A stretch of DNA of 64,000 nucleotides. Source: Trichuris trichiura. Lineage: Eukaryota; Nematoda; Enoplea; Trichinellida; Trichuridae. The position numbers were made by a program, and so were the translations under genes. Shown here in pieces: positions 11,430-23,327 of the stretch; the stretch's first letter is position 1; each line of letters opens with the position of its first letter. The stretch lies in NCBI GenBank assembly GCA_037903355.1, contig JBAJFE010000039.1, forward strand, positions 248,001 to 312,000. The letters are read 5' to 3'. The notes under the pieces are model-generated. The model worked only from the letters and a program-made list of their open reading frames with translations, was not told where the DNA came from and did not search any database.

Positions 11430-12835
11430 GATTCCGGCAAAAAGCACCTGAATTCCTTGAATTGCTCTGCGCTAGACGAGACGTCATGACGCCGTTTATA
11501 CCTTTGTAAGACCGCTTTGACCTCAAAGAGTAAACAGTGAACAGAATCACAAAAAAGCAGAGTTTTCAAAATAGAAACATGAAGTGGAAACGAACGCCTT
11601 AGCACAGGATTGGGCCCACAGAAAGTTGGATCGCTAAAGTAAATTAGATTAAGCGCCATTAAAGTTTGGCATTGAGTTGTTGTAAAAAAGAACAAAAACA
11701 AGCTGATTGGATTGGATTTCGATCACGCTGATTCACAAGCGTTCGACAGGGGCGTAAACGTAACACTGTCAGTTTGAACGTGTAAGCATCTGCGAGCAGT
11801 TCGGCATGTTGAATCGTCTTAATCATAATTGCCAGCAGTGCCCATTTTGCTTTTGAAATAATAAATAATTTGCATATGAATGAACAAAAATTTAAATGGT
11901 TCCTGAATTTAAAGAATTTACGTTCTCGTTCATGGCTTATGAGGTGGTTCAATTTTGCTTTACTGTATGTCATCTATTTTCAAGAAACTTGCTTCAATTA
12001 TTATACTTAGGTAGGCTGTCTTACGAGTCCTTTCCGAATAGCTGTATTAGCTTTTCTGATTGTTAATCATGTTCTGTCAGTCACATTTTCTTTCTTTACG
12101 TAGTGGCACTGAATCACCATGAAAAAAAGGTGCAGCAATTACTGCATTGTTTCGGGTACTCACTGTTTTAAGCCTGCGCAGCTGAGCAATGGTATAGTCA
12201 GCTTGGGGAAAAATGTTAGCGCGTAGCCCCCGAGCCGCCTAACGAAGGGATAATGACATTTAAAATAGAAGTTTAAGCCGGAAAAAAGGGGATGCCTTGC
12301 ATCGTTTTTTTCCTACGTCTACTGGAATAAGTCTAATGGCGCAATCGAGCTTGCAGCAGCGCAGCGGCGAGAGCAAGATTTCATACTGGAAGCTGTCAGC
12401 GCGCAATAAGTTGATACACCGCTTCAAAAGAGCACCCATGACTTCGGATGACGAGAAAATCAATCCCGCAAACAACCGCTTTATGTTGCGTTTGCTTAAC
12501 GGCTTTCTTTCGCTCACAGCGTTGCCGAGTAAGCAATTCTAAAAAATCGACACCATGCCATTGCGAACCGCGTCGGTTAAGCTCACGATCTCGCCAGAAA
12601 GCCTGTCACTACGTTAAACAAAAATGCGAAGTGCTGTTTTTACTCATTTTGTTCTTGCAAAGGTATTTCTCTTCTTAATTCAATCAGCAACCCGCAGACC
12701 AAAAAATCATAACCGAAAGCTATTCTTACATACAGTAATTGGATGTGCGCAGGTAGCAACTGCAACCGGTATATGGCCTTGTGGCTTGAGGCGAATTCGT
12801 GCATGAAAGACTAAGGATAGAAGACCTTCCCAAAC
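11430..12835. other. Gene-free stretch between protease and PABIR genes
   Basis: It follows the protease stop codon and precedes the first inferred PABIR exon. Open frames at 12260-12517 (-) and 12297-12542 (+) overlap on opposite strands, carry no domain and have no splice support. The PABIR promoter and 5'UTR should lie in the right half, but I see no specific motif that fixes it. Confidence 0.35.
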
Positions 12836-15573
12836 ATGGAGATCCAGAGAAACGAGCTTGACTGCTTATTATTTGTTGAGCAGCCGGCATCATGCCCGGG
12901 TAGTAGCTCGGCTGATACGCAAATCGGTCGAAGCGCAAGTGTTCCTCCAATATGCGACGACATGCTGTTAGGTGCAGTGATGCCTATGCTGAAGTCAACA
13001 TTTTGCATTCATCTCCCCTGGTCGATTGTTTGCCAATTCGTGCTTTCAGTTTATCTCGCTCAGCTCAAAGTTTAAACGATCTGCCGACGTGTAGCGATTC
13101 TGCCAGAGGCCAGATTAGACTTTGCCGGTCGATCAGAAAACGGCATCATAGCGGCTCCTCTCTAGTCCGTGATACGGAGGTAGGAGCATTTTTCTACATT
13201 AATAAACGGTAGCAAGTCGAATGTGCGCTACGGTATCCAGAAAGAACCTATCTGAGTATCATCTTGCCTTCGATTCCTCGTAAACGATTTCCCAATTCCT
13301 CCTGCCGTCCCGACATCATCTTTTTTGTTACACCGAGTCAGCTTGCAATTATGCATACGCATTTGGAAAACTCTAGCTTGCTGTAGCATTTTTTTTCTAC
13401 ATTGAATGCGCTCGTGGGCTTGTCTGGGCCTTATGCAGTTTTTTCTATGGCTACCCAAAGGCTGAATATATCTTAATCGCGTTTACGCAGTGAAGTATGT
13501 TTTAATTTAGGTGATTGGTCAGGAACCTGTTGCGGTCATCATCAGATGCTTGTTCAGTCGTTAAGTCTTCATTGTTGCCCGGCCCGCGTGCCAGGCGTCC
13601 TTCAACGATGGACTTTCAGAATTCTTAGAATAGTTTTTCCAACTTCCGCCTAATCGTCAGTCCTGTTTTTGGTGTTTCCGCCCATTTCTCCTTCTTTTTT
13701 CGTTTGCTCTCAGCGCTGGGGCGGTTTACAGAAGGCCGTTGTTGCGTCAATCGCATTTTTCCCATTTGTTCAACGTTCGACTCCGTTGCTTTCCGCCGCG
13801 CGATCTTTTTTCAATTTGACATCGACGAAATTGAGACCTTCAAGACAGATTACTGTGCCCGTAGCCAGTCGATACGGCGCGTAAACGCGGTGCACCGACA
13901 TAAATTGAGACTGCCCTCGTCGATGTCCCACGCCGGCTGCCATCAGGTTGGTTCACTGAAGGTTGTTGCGAAATTTAAGCATTTCTCGTCATTTGAAAAA
14001 ATGTTCCAACCTTGTTTGCAGTCTGCTACTAATATTACTGTCAACATTGCATGCAGTTCGCGTTTGTTTCGCTACGATACTCCGAATTTTCGTACGTTAC
14101 GTCATCGTTGCACAAATGATTTCCTATTAACTTAAGCAACAGATCGGCTATGTTGCAATAGAACGCTTTTTCCTATGGTATGATGCGGTGACCGTCACGT
14201 AATCTACCAGTCTATCAAAGATGTTTTCATGAAAACGAATTTTGTCATGAGCCATTGAGAACATCTGACAGTTTCGTACTATAACGGGTCACCTGTACTT
14301 CTGCGTGTTTGCTATGCGCGGTATTCTGTTTATGCGCTAACCGCCATTGTTCAATTGGAGCTAGGCTGAATAACCGATAGAAAATGGTAATTTAATTCGT
14401 TCATGCAGCTCTCATTTCAGCTGTCTTAGGGAACCGTTTTTGGCCGGTTGCAATTTATGCGTTCATTCAGATAGGCTGAATTCAATTTTTGTTATAAAAG
14501 CATTAGTTTTGCAGCTTATGCTTAGTCGTTACGTTTTATTCTTACCGTTGCTAATTTAAAGACTCGATTTATGCCAGTCAAGTTGACGCCCAGATTGGAT
14601 GAACTTAAGAGGGAAGCGAGCATTCAGACGCACATTGCTTTGGACTATGCCGGTGAAAAATTCATGCGAGATGCAACTCAGTTGACCAACAGTTGGAGTT
14701 CCTTCTTTTTGGTAGGAAGGAGAGGCGCAATGCTTGGCTGACGGTTTTCTTTTTCAGGAGGACAAATCCAATAACGACTCTTGTAAGACTCGCAGCCGGG
14801 CGAATTCCTTAACGGAACCCGTTCACGTGTTGACCCCAACTTATCCGTCGTCTTGCTCACCGTCGCCTCCAACTCGAGTAGGCTAATGGACAATGTATAC
14901 TTTAAAAATGTAGAAACGCTCCAATTTTGACAGCAATGCTATTCGCCATCCATGCAGCAGGTGGTGCGCAACGCCGTTTTCTCGGATGGCCCATCGACGA
15001 TTCCTGCACGCAATTGCCTAATGAGGTAGGCCGCCACTGGCAACGAGACGACTGGCAACCATTAACGGCTTACTATTCTAGAAGTCTCAGCCCAATTGCT
15101 ATGCAACCAAGCCGGCCTAAGCGAAAAAGTGAACGTTTACATATTTTCATTTACCTGCATACATGTTACAGTAAACCAGACTTTCGCAGGTATCGAAGAC
15201 TGCAACTTCACCTGCTCGAAGCGTCGAAACACTGCAGCGGACAGTGCCTTGACGGAATTTGGCTTCTCTCCCAAAAGACAATTGAGTCATTTGCGTTGTG
15301 ACAACAGTCGTTTGGAGCATAGGTACAAAGCAGTTGCCCGTCACCATAGTTGTCATTTTTCGTCATGTGAAAATTGGCATCTGCTTTTGTAGCCTGTCGA
15401 CGAGTTCATTGGACTCCGAGTCCGGCTGCTCAAGCGGCGGAGGCGAAGTAAGAAAATTGGACTTTGCCGACGCGATTAGCGAGGCGGATCATTCGTCTGA
15501 AGAACAGTCGGATGTCACTAGTCCTTCGATCAGCTCACCCCCGGTCATAGTCGGCACCGACATGGAAATTTAA
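12836..15573 (+). CDS. PABIR/FAM122 family PP2A-B55 regulator
   Basis: Eight exons (12836-12971, 13064-13179, 14562-14711, 14758-14877, 14934-15025, 15082-15134, 15190-15322, 15393-15573) join in frame to 326 residues; the vertebrate homologue is about 290. Family landmarks appear in order: GRSASVPPI (vertebrate RRSNSAPLI), RLDELKRE (the B55-binding RLHQIKQE helix), LTNSWSSFFLED (ISHSWEESFSL), SPSPPTRQCYSPSMQ (SPTR..QCFSPSLQ), RSLSPI and RPKRKSE (RSQSPI..LKRKCE), then a Ser-rich tail. The family inhibits PP2A holoenzymes with B55 subunits and affects mitotic entry. The last six exons are well supported. The first two, across a 1.4-kb intron, rest on the RSASVPP motif and matching phases. Tail-to-tail with Rpn2, 188 bp apart. 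Confidence 0.8.
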
Positions 15574-15723
15574 AATGCTTCACTTGGGCACCTAATAGGC
15601 TCCACTGCTCACATTTTCCGTGTCTGACATTATTTGGGTTCGCCTGAAGATGTGATGTCAACTTCAGAAATGTATCAGCGCGCATTGTTCTCAGTCAAGA
15701 TCAGTTGCGCAAGTAAAAAATTC

Positions 15724-15729
15724 TTTATT
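15724..15729 (-). terminator. Polyadenylation signal AATAAA for Rpn2
   Basis: TTTATT on the plus strand is AATAAA on the minus strand, 33 bp past the Rpn2 stop codon and inside the 188-bp gap shared with the convergent PABIR gene. Confidence 0.6.
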
Positions 15730-15761
15730 ACAAACACGGGAAGGTGACAACTTCTCGGGGC

Positions 15762-18700
15762 TTATTCGGTATAATCGAAAGGTTCCGGCGGTTCAGGTTC
15801 GTTGGCTTCTTCGCCATCGATGACGGCTGAAACAAAAATAAAAGCACAACCTTTAAATGGCAGCGCGTCAACTCAAACGTACGTTTGACAATTTCAACCA
15901 ATTCTTCCTCTTTGTTTTCCTCCTTATCTCGTAGCACAATGATGCCACCCGACTTGAGGCTCTTTACCGGTTCATAGCGGCAATCCTCCGGCATTGTCAT
16001 TACCTTCAGCTGAAATGGAAAGAATAATAAGCAGAAATACAACAGAATCTTGATTGTTCGGACCGACTGGTAAGCTATTTTTAAACTTCGGCAGAAAAAG
16101 TTTAACGCCCTAAAACATAGCGTTGTTTTCGGTATTTTATTACCGCCGTTTTTACTAAAGGTAGATTCTCTTTCTAAAGGAAGCTATCGTTGTACGATTT
16201 CGTTAATTTAGCAAATTTCGAACTCCATGAAAACCGCGGTAACTTGCTTTACTACTACTGCAAGGTGCGCTGTACGCCCTCTACCCTGATTGGTTGAAAT
16301 GATGGAACGGAAATGCAGTCAGTTTACAATGTCTGCATGCCCATGACAAAAGACATATGAGCAACTTTTCTATCACGATTTACACAGCAGAACGCAGAAC
16401 TTGCACTTGTTTTTGGAGCCTGGGATGTAGTTTCGGAAAGCCGTCGATGTCTGATGCACTGAATAGCGAAGCGGACTTGTGCCGGCGAAACAGACGCGAA
16501 CGCACGACTAACTCAATGGCACACAGAAAACGTTTCCACAAGATGCTATCACCCAAACCAATACACTTAATTCTTTCTAGTTAACATTGCAGTGACGTCG
16601 ATAGTAGTCTATCGATCACGCGACCTTACGGAAATAAAACGGAGCGAACTTGTCAAGAACCTACGCGAATAGGGGATAATTGCTGCTTGGATTGTAAAGC
16701 TGATGGAAATACGGTGCGCTTTCTAATAACGTGGGCAACTGCTTCCTGAAGCGAAGTATCTACTTTTCAAGCAAGAATTTTTACTATAAAGCGAAAAAGT
16801 TTATGCTGCAATTGTCGACGATACGACGGTTACACTGACGAAGATGGCTTCCTACTCAGCACAGTGACTGAAGCAGCGTTTCCCACAGCCGGGATCGTCA
16901 CCGCGATCTTTGTCAATTTCCCACACGCTCATTGGCTGAAATTATAGAGCGGAGGGGGGGGGTTCACAGGACAGTACCCCTTCCAGGGCGCCGGCGCCCC
17001 TTAGATCAAAAGTGCCCTCAAAGAGCCCCCTTGGCGATTAGCGTCCTTCACCCCCTGGGAACGCAAGCGCCCCCTTTGAGAACCACTGCTTTATTCTTAT
17101 AATCACTTCTGGAATACTGACACTTTCTCGCTGAACTTTTTCTGTTAGAACTACAAACAACTTTTGTTAATGAGGAAAAAATGTGGTGTAATCGTTAAAA
17201 GCAAAGTCAGAGCTAGTAAGGTTTTAGACGAAAGTAAATCAAGCCAATTATTGGCTTAAGAATATGGAGTTGAACTTTCACCAGAATGTGGTATAGAAAA
17301 CAAAGAAAAAAAGATCACCAGGCCTTCAATGCATTTTGATAGAAAAGATTGGAACCCGGAACGCAAGCTTATGAAGGAAAACTTGAGCTTAAATATCAAG
17401 CAAGCTTTTTATGGGTAACTTACACAGCAACGCTCAACTACCTATTCGTTATCTCACCTCTTATTATGCGGAAAAGCGAGAGACTTAGTTCAAGCTTGAA
17501 TTGACTCGCTTTAATTACAGAAACCTGCTGCGAGAACGACGGAGAATCGGATGTGAAAAGCTGTGTTACGAAATACTATCCCATTACAAAGTATTCATCA
17601 TTCAAGAGGTTAAAGCCTATTAAAACTTCACTGGCAAAAATGGCAGGATGCCACTGTTAACTGCTGTAGGGTGGTTTGAAAGACAAACAGATTTTGACTC
17701 AAAAATGCTGTTGTGCTTGAAGCAAACACACGAAACGGATTTTATACAAATCGTATTTTTGGTAATGTAAACATTTAACCAGCGATAAGTTACTGTACAC
17801 GTGTGTAAGAAATACGTTTTACAATCAATGAAATGAATACAAAATGGATAAAAAGAGGGGTATTTGACTTTCCGTACAACACCGTTTAACCCGGATTATC
17901 GAAGTTCTGCATTACTTGAAATAGCTACAAAAACGTGTTCTACCTGCTGGTACAATACTCTGGCTGGATTGGGCAGTCTTTGGACGTTCGGTTCCGCGTC
18001 GTCCTTTTTTGCCTCTGGTTCAGATATTGCCTCCGACACGCTTGCTGGTTCCTTAAGTTTCAAAAAAAAAGCGACAACATAAAAAGTGAACGCGAAGGGG
18101 ACAAAGAGAATTACGTCGTCTGCTTTTTCCGTTTTGTTCTCCTGCTCTTGCTTGCCTTGCTTTTCTCGATCGCGCCTTTTCGATTTGAAGGATAAAACAA
18201 CCGCCGGCAATTTTTCCAGTTGTTTTGTTCGCTTCTCTTCCATAGGTGGCGGATAAGCGTAGAGGGACGGATTGCTGTTCGAAATGAAATCCACTTGCGG
18301 CATCTGAATGTAAAACTTGAAATGAAGGCGAACTGACCATTTTGTAATATACTATCAGTGGGGAAAATGTGACCGCAAGCAAAAACTTAGGATTCGCTAG
18401 CGGTCAAAAAAATTGAGCTACTCTGCTGCGCTTTCCGCTAAATTATTTCCTATGCTTCAAGTATGCAAATTAAGTTCGACCTATTCACAGAGCAATTTAT
18501 TACTAGCTTTATGAAATTTCTCAAACGACCAAGTTTGCTGGGGTTGTTTTACTAGCGAAGGTTACGAGATACTGTAGCTCTTTTGAAACGATTACGCCTG
18601 CCAGTTCTTACAGCAAATTAGAAAATCAGACATTGCTTTTATGTCAAAAATTATGTTTTTATAGCTGATGGATAGCTTTAACGAATGCGTGGGAGTAAAG

Positions 18701-21700
18701 GACTCTAATCGCGGCTGACCTTACCTGCAGTTTCGTGTTGATGCCTATGAGGCATGTTGGCTGGAAGGCTAATGACAGAAAATGACTCAATGGAAACCAA
18801 TACCACGTTTGCAAAAACACTAAGAGCCCAATTGCCGCTGTGGTTGAAACATAGTTCATCCGAGCCAACAAACCGATTGTCACATTTCTTCCCCCTTAAC
18901 GAAAAAAAGATGCTGACAAGTCGGTAATAAGACGCGTGATTACCAGCATCGAGAATGCCGTGGGCAATGATGGCGCCAAACTTTGCCAGACTGTCTTCAT
19001 GCTTGTCGCAAATCGTCTTAATCAACGAAGCGCGAAAATCTTTTACTTTAGGCGTCATTGCCTCGCTATGCTGCATGTAGACCATGCCGAGAGCTATGAG
19101 CGCTCCTTGTCGAACAAAATTAACAGCGTCGTTTAGCATAGGCTCCAGCAAGTAGATTGCTTCCTTAAAAAAAGTTAAGCATTTAATGTGGTAAGACCAA
19201 GTGCGAAAGTTCATCTACCGGAAGAGCAGTGCCAGCGCAAGCTATTCCAAGGGAAATAGCGGCACCGTACCGTACATGCGGATTATAGCTCTCCGTCAAC
19301 TGTGACACCAATTGAGCACAGCTTGTAGGATTCCTATTCAAGGCCAGTTTCAGTTTTACGTAAAACCTGATAACCTACGGTAAACACTTACTTGACCATC
19401 ACAAATCCCAAACAGGAAACCGCTGCACGGCGAACATCGTCATTTACATCCTCAACAGATATGAACAGCAATCGACCAGCTGTTGTGCTATTCCCAGTGC
19501 CGCAATAGGCCATTGCTAAAGCGTACACTCCGGCTCGACGTAGGAGGGGATTCTTGTCCTTCAATAGTTTCTTAATCCACGGTTCAGGTTCCTCTAGGCA
19601 ACCGCAAGCAATGACGCCTAAGCCAACGCAGATTCCGCGCAAAATCTTTTCGTGCCGAGTATCCATTCCATACTGAAACATAGGCTATTCTATATTCTTA
19701 AGCTTAGAAGGAAAGGATGATCACTTACCGCAATTAATTCTCGCACGCTACGCGAATTATTTGAACCAGCCATTACTAAACCCATAGCTAGTGCGGCTGC
19801 TTCCCCAGAAACTGCATCGTCGTAGAATAAGACCCCTCGCAGGCAATCGTAAACGTCTGAAAAATGCATGCGTGTTCGGAAGCAGCTAACAGAACAAAGG
19901 ATAAGACCCCATCGATGCGTGCCAAGAGTAGCTAAGCCTAAGCCAAGGCAACCACCATGGCGCATAACGGTGTTCGACGACGCCATCATTTGTTTTTTCA
20001 AATAGCTTATCACTTCGGCCGATCCTCTGTTAGAAAAAATGAGCCCTGCAATCTTGCGGCATTAAGAATTTGAAGACTTTTCAAAGAATACAAACCAAGC
20101 GCGTATAAGCCACCCGCTTCGAGGTAGCCAGAACTGGAGCTGGCCGATTCCTTAGGCAGATAGTTTTCGAGCACTCGCATCGCCTCAGCCTCGTGTCCTT
20201 TGTGAATAACGCCAAGACTGGCAACAGCCGTAAACTTAGCCCAGTTGCTTGCCTTGCTTACCCATTCAAGGTTGGTCCTAGTAAGCATGGAAGCTCTTGA
20301 AGAACAATGTTTTTGGCAAGCAAGCAATACCGTAAGAATTCATCACTTGTCGTCCCATGATGCATTAGAGCATTTGAAATTACGGTAGCACTGTGGCAAA
20401 CACTGTTTCTTACATAGTCCTGAAATGAAGATCAGCTTGAAAAAGTCCACAGCGGAAAGAAGTGTCACAACCTTAATCGTCTTTAGTATCAGTATATCCG
20501 AGTGATTGTTTTTCATGTAGAATTGGAGGTACAACTCCGTTTGTAGATCGCCACGAACGATGCGATTCAAAGCAGCGACATGGCTTTTCACGCGACTTTC
20601 ATTCTCGTCCTCTTCCGACTAAAGGATACACCATTTATTAATGTCATAAGCATGTAAACCTATGAGCAAACGGAAGCCGGGAATGACAACAGAAAAAGTG
20701 TAGGCGTAGACCAAATAATTCTAAATTAATTTCGTATAGTTCACCTCTCAAGTTAGAATTTTGCCGATATTTTTTGATTGTTGTTACCACACTATATTTA
20801 GTGTTACCCCAATGCTACAATGTTAACAAGGTACACCAATTTTTCCCAGTATCCATCAGAAATGTCGTAGATAAACTGAAAACAAACAGAGTCGTCTTAA
20901 TGAGTATTAACAGCTTCATACGCAAAGCCTACGGGTTTTCACATTTGGACTTAATTTTTCTCAGCTGTCTTGTATTTTAAGGCTGAAGCTTCCGCCCTTG
21001 TTTAGAAGTTTCGATCTCTGAATCAATAGCAACCATTTCCGACACTGTACACACGTCAAGTTTACGTAATAACAGCACGTATCAATTCTTTGTTGACGTT
21101 ACAGCAAAATTCGCAGCTTCACTTTCGAGCAATAATCAGTAAATAAAAAACTACCGCATCTGCAGACTTTTGCATTCAGTAATGCACGAGAAAGGATGCT
21201 GCTGAACTTCAAGACACCTAGCGAGCATTGAACTTCCATTTTGACAATTAAAAAGATTCACGTTGCTTTTCATGGGATAGATCAAACGCATGAATGAAGG
21301 GAAACTGTGCTAAGACAAGATCGGTAACAGGATTTTTGCTCACGATGACCTTGTGACATAGATCCCGCTCTTTTCAGTGCTGCACAAAAGTCAACCCGTA
21401 AACTAACGAAAGAGAATAGATAGAAAAAAGATAATTTCACTACTACTTAAGTGATGAAACCAGTGTTGTCAGAACAGAATGATTTCTTCCTCAGCAAGGA
21501 GTGCTTTTGACTAGTATTGAAAAGAAATAGATAAACAGGGTAAACATGCAGACGCACATAAACAAAATAAATCAATAATAAAAATTATCCCACACAATTT
21601 ATTACCATTGTCTTCTCCTCCGATTCGGATACCGATTGTGAAGGCTCAGAAACAGTTGATGGCCCCTTTTGTTCTTGGTCAGAGGCGTTGGCCATTTTTG

Positions 21701-22757
21701 ACTTTGAGTCATCGTCTTCATTTGGGCCCTCAAGTCTAGCTTGTAGAGCCTTTCCGATGCCCTTCATAAAAGATTGTGGCGACGAGTCGTGTATGTCAAG
21801 GGCAAGCTGGTAAGCAACTGCCGCTGCATCGTCGGATTCCGATATCAGATGAACCAATATTTCAGCCACGCATTCAGGGTCCTCCAAGTACTTCAATGCC
21901 TGGCATATTCCATTGTAATCGCTATTTTTGGTGCTTCCCAAGCGTTTGATCATATCGACCAGAACTTGATTGCGAAAACCTCGATGTTGAACAAACTCGA
22001 TGACCGCTTTAATGCAGTAGGTGATCAATTCCAATTTTTCATCCTAAATAATCGTACGCCTATTTCGCTGCAGATAGACGTTGAAAATCTCACTGTTTCA
22101 TCTAGGGCTCTCTGCAAAACATCCAACCGCCTTGTTTCAATCGCCACTCCGACTATCTAAGCGAGGACCACGTAGAAGTCAGTAAAAAAGCGCGACACAA
22201 ACCGCTTTATATTCTTTGCGAGCAAAACAACCCTCGAATATTCTATTTATAAGATCTTGTAAACGACTGGCCATTTTTTTCTCTTGCAAAAATGGTACAG
22301 GTTCAGCACCCTCCTTTCGAGACAAAGCATATGTATCAATTGCGCGAGCTAAACGTGACGGAAATAGATAAATAAAAGTAAAGAAAAAAACTAACCAACA
22401 ACTGTATTAACATATTCGCTATTAGCGTCAACGTCGAATAATTCTTCGGCACCAATAGCAAACAGCAAAGCATCGTCATAAGCAGTGAGATGGAAGTAAA
22501 TCTTTGAGGCAACAAGCGCTGCCAACTTTCTCTCCGGAAAAGTTCTGTCCTCAAAGAGGCTCTCAATATTGGCAATCACGTTTGCTATTTCATGCCAAAA
22601 TATGTTGACCAGTCGGTCAAGCTTTCGCAAAGCGTAAATCTTCATCTTGGGGCTGTCCTCACCCAAAAGGGCGATGATTCCAGCTAAAGGAAAACTGGAA
22701 GTACAAGCAATCTGCTTAGGTATACTTTGACTTACAAGCCGACAATATGGCAGTCAT
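15762..22757 (-). CDS. PSMD1: 26S proteasome regulatory subunit Rpn2 (PSMD1)
   Basis: Eighteen exons (22757-22736, 22683-22396, 22348-22203, 22156-22094, 22043-21606, 20618-20472, 20419-20331, 20277-20096, 20045-19908, 19856-19729, 19672-19392, 19333-19219, 19163-18944, 18894-18725, 18303-18115, 18051-17944, 16009-15883, 15826-15762) sum to 2,916 nt, 971 residues (human 953). Family blocks: [63 protein letters not shown], [66 protein letters not shown], and C-terminal [10 protein letters not shown]. Proteasome/cyclosome repeats span about residues 410-760. Rpn2 is the large base scaffold of the 19S particle, holding Rpn1-like solenoid contacts and the ubiquitin receptor Rpn13 at its C-terminus. 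A 1.9-kb intron (16010-17943) carries an hAT-like element. Confidence 0.97.
16874..17088. mobile_element. Possible hAT-type MITE or remnant
   Basis: Read on the minus strand the right end begins CAGTGGTTCTCAAAGGGGGC at 17088, the typical terminal motif of hAT (Charlie-like) elements. The left end at 16874, CAGCGTTTCCCAC, is a weak match (9 of 13). No matching 8-bp duplication is seen (GACTGAAG versus CTTTATTC), so the left boundary is uncertain. It contains a GC-rich, homopurine/homopyrimidine core and no coding frame. It lies inside an Rpn2 intron. Confidence 0.5.
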
Positions 22758-23327
22758 TTCTATTTCACTACGACGACTTCTTGACAAAAATACTGACTAA
22801 ATTACACAAACTATGACCTTTCACGGATGCTGGAATAAACACAGTACGCAAATTTTACTTAAATTCTTTTAATTAACTGTAATGTGCTATGTAACAAAGT
22901 GCTGCACTGAATTCGTTGCTGCCCCTTCCCTTAGTTTTTATGCTTGTAAAAACAGTCTAAAATAAAACTCCGAATTATCTTGAAAGGCAAAATTCACGCT
23001 TTTATTTTTGCAATTTCGGTCGTTTCAAAATGTAGCATTAACACACGCTGACTCTGTTAAATCACTTGCTGATGTTTTTAAAGCATTAATGGCAAGTTAT
23101 CCTTTCGGCCAACCGTTTAATTACTTTAAGCATCTTAATTCGTCTCGAGGAGTTTACCGTATGACCTGACAATCATTTTACATCTGTAATACAGTAACTC
23201 CGCGGCACGACGTTTATCCTTGCTGAAACGTCAATGGCAGCTGCAGAGGTTTTAACTTTTATCGACCGTGCGTAATTGAAGTAGAGTAGATGCCAGTTTT
23301 CCTTATTTCCAAACTTTGAAGTATACC
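22758..23327. promoter_or_regulatory. Shared divergent promoter interval
   Basis: About 570 bp separates the Rpn2 start codon (minus strand) from the start of the next gene (plus strand). Both transcripts must begin in or near this interval. I see no clear TATA box or CCAAT cluster. The bidirectional promoter role is inferred from gene orientation only. Confidence 0.4.

Noticed and set aside
13704..14135. 143-residue plus-strand frame in the PABIR intron
   Set aside because: Lies between two PABIR exons whose phases join without it, and contains no family motif.
17605..17640. Similarity of AAAGCCTATTAAAACTTCAC to sequence near 62890-62915
   Set aside because: About 20 matching bases only; could be an old shared repeat, but too short and A-rich to claim.
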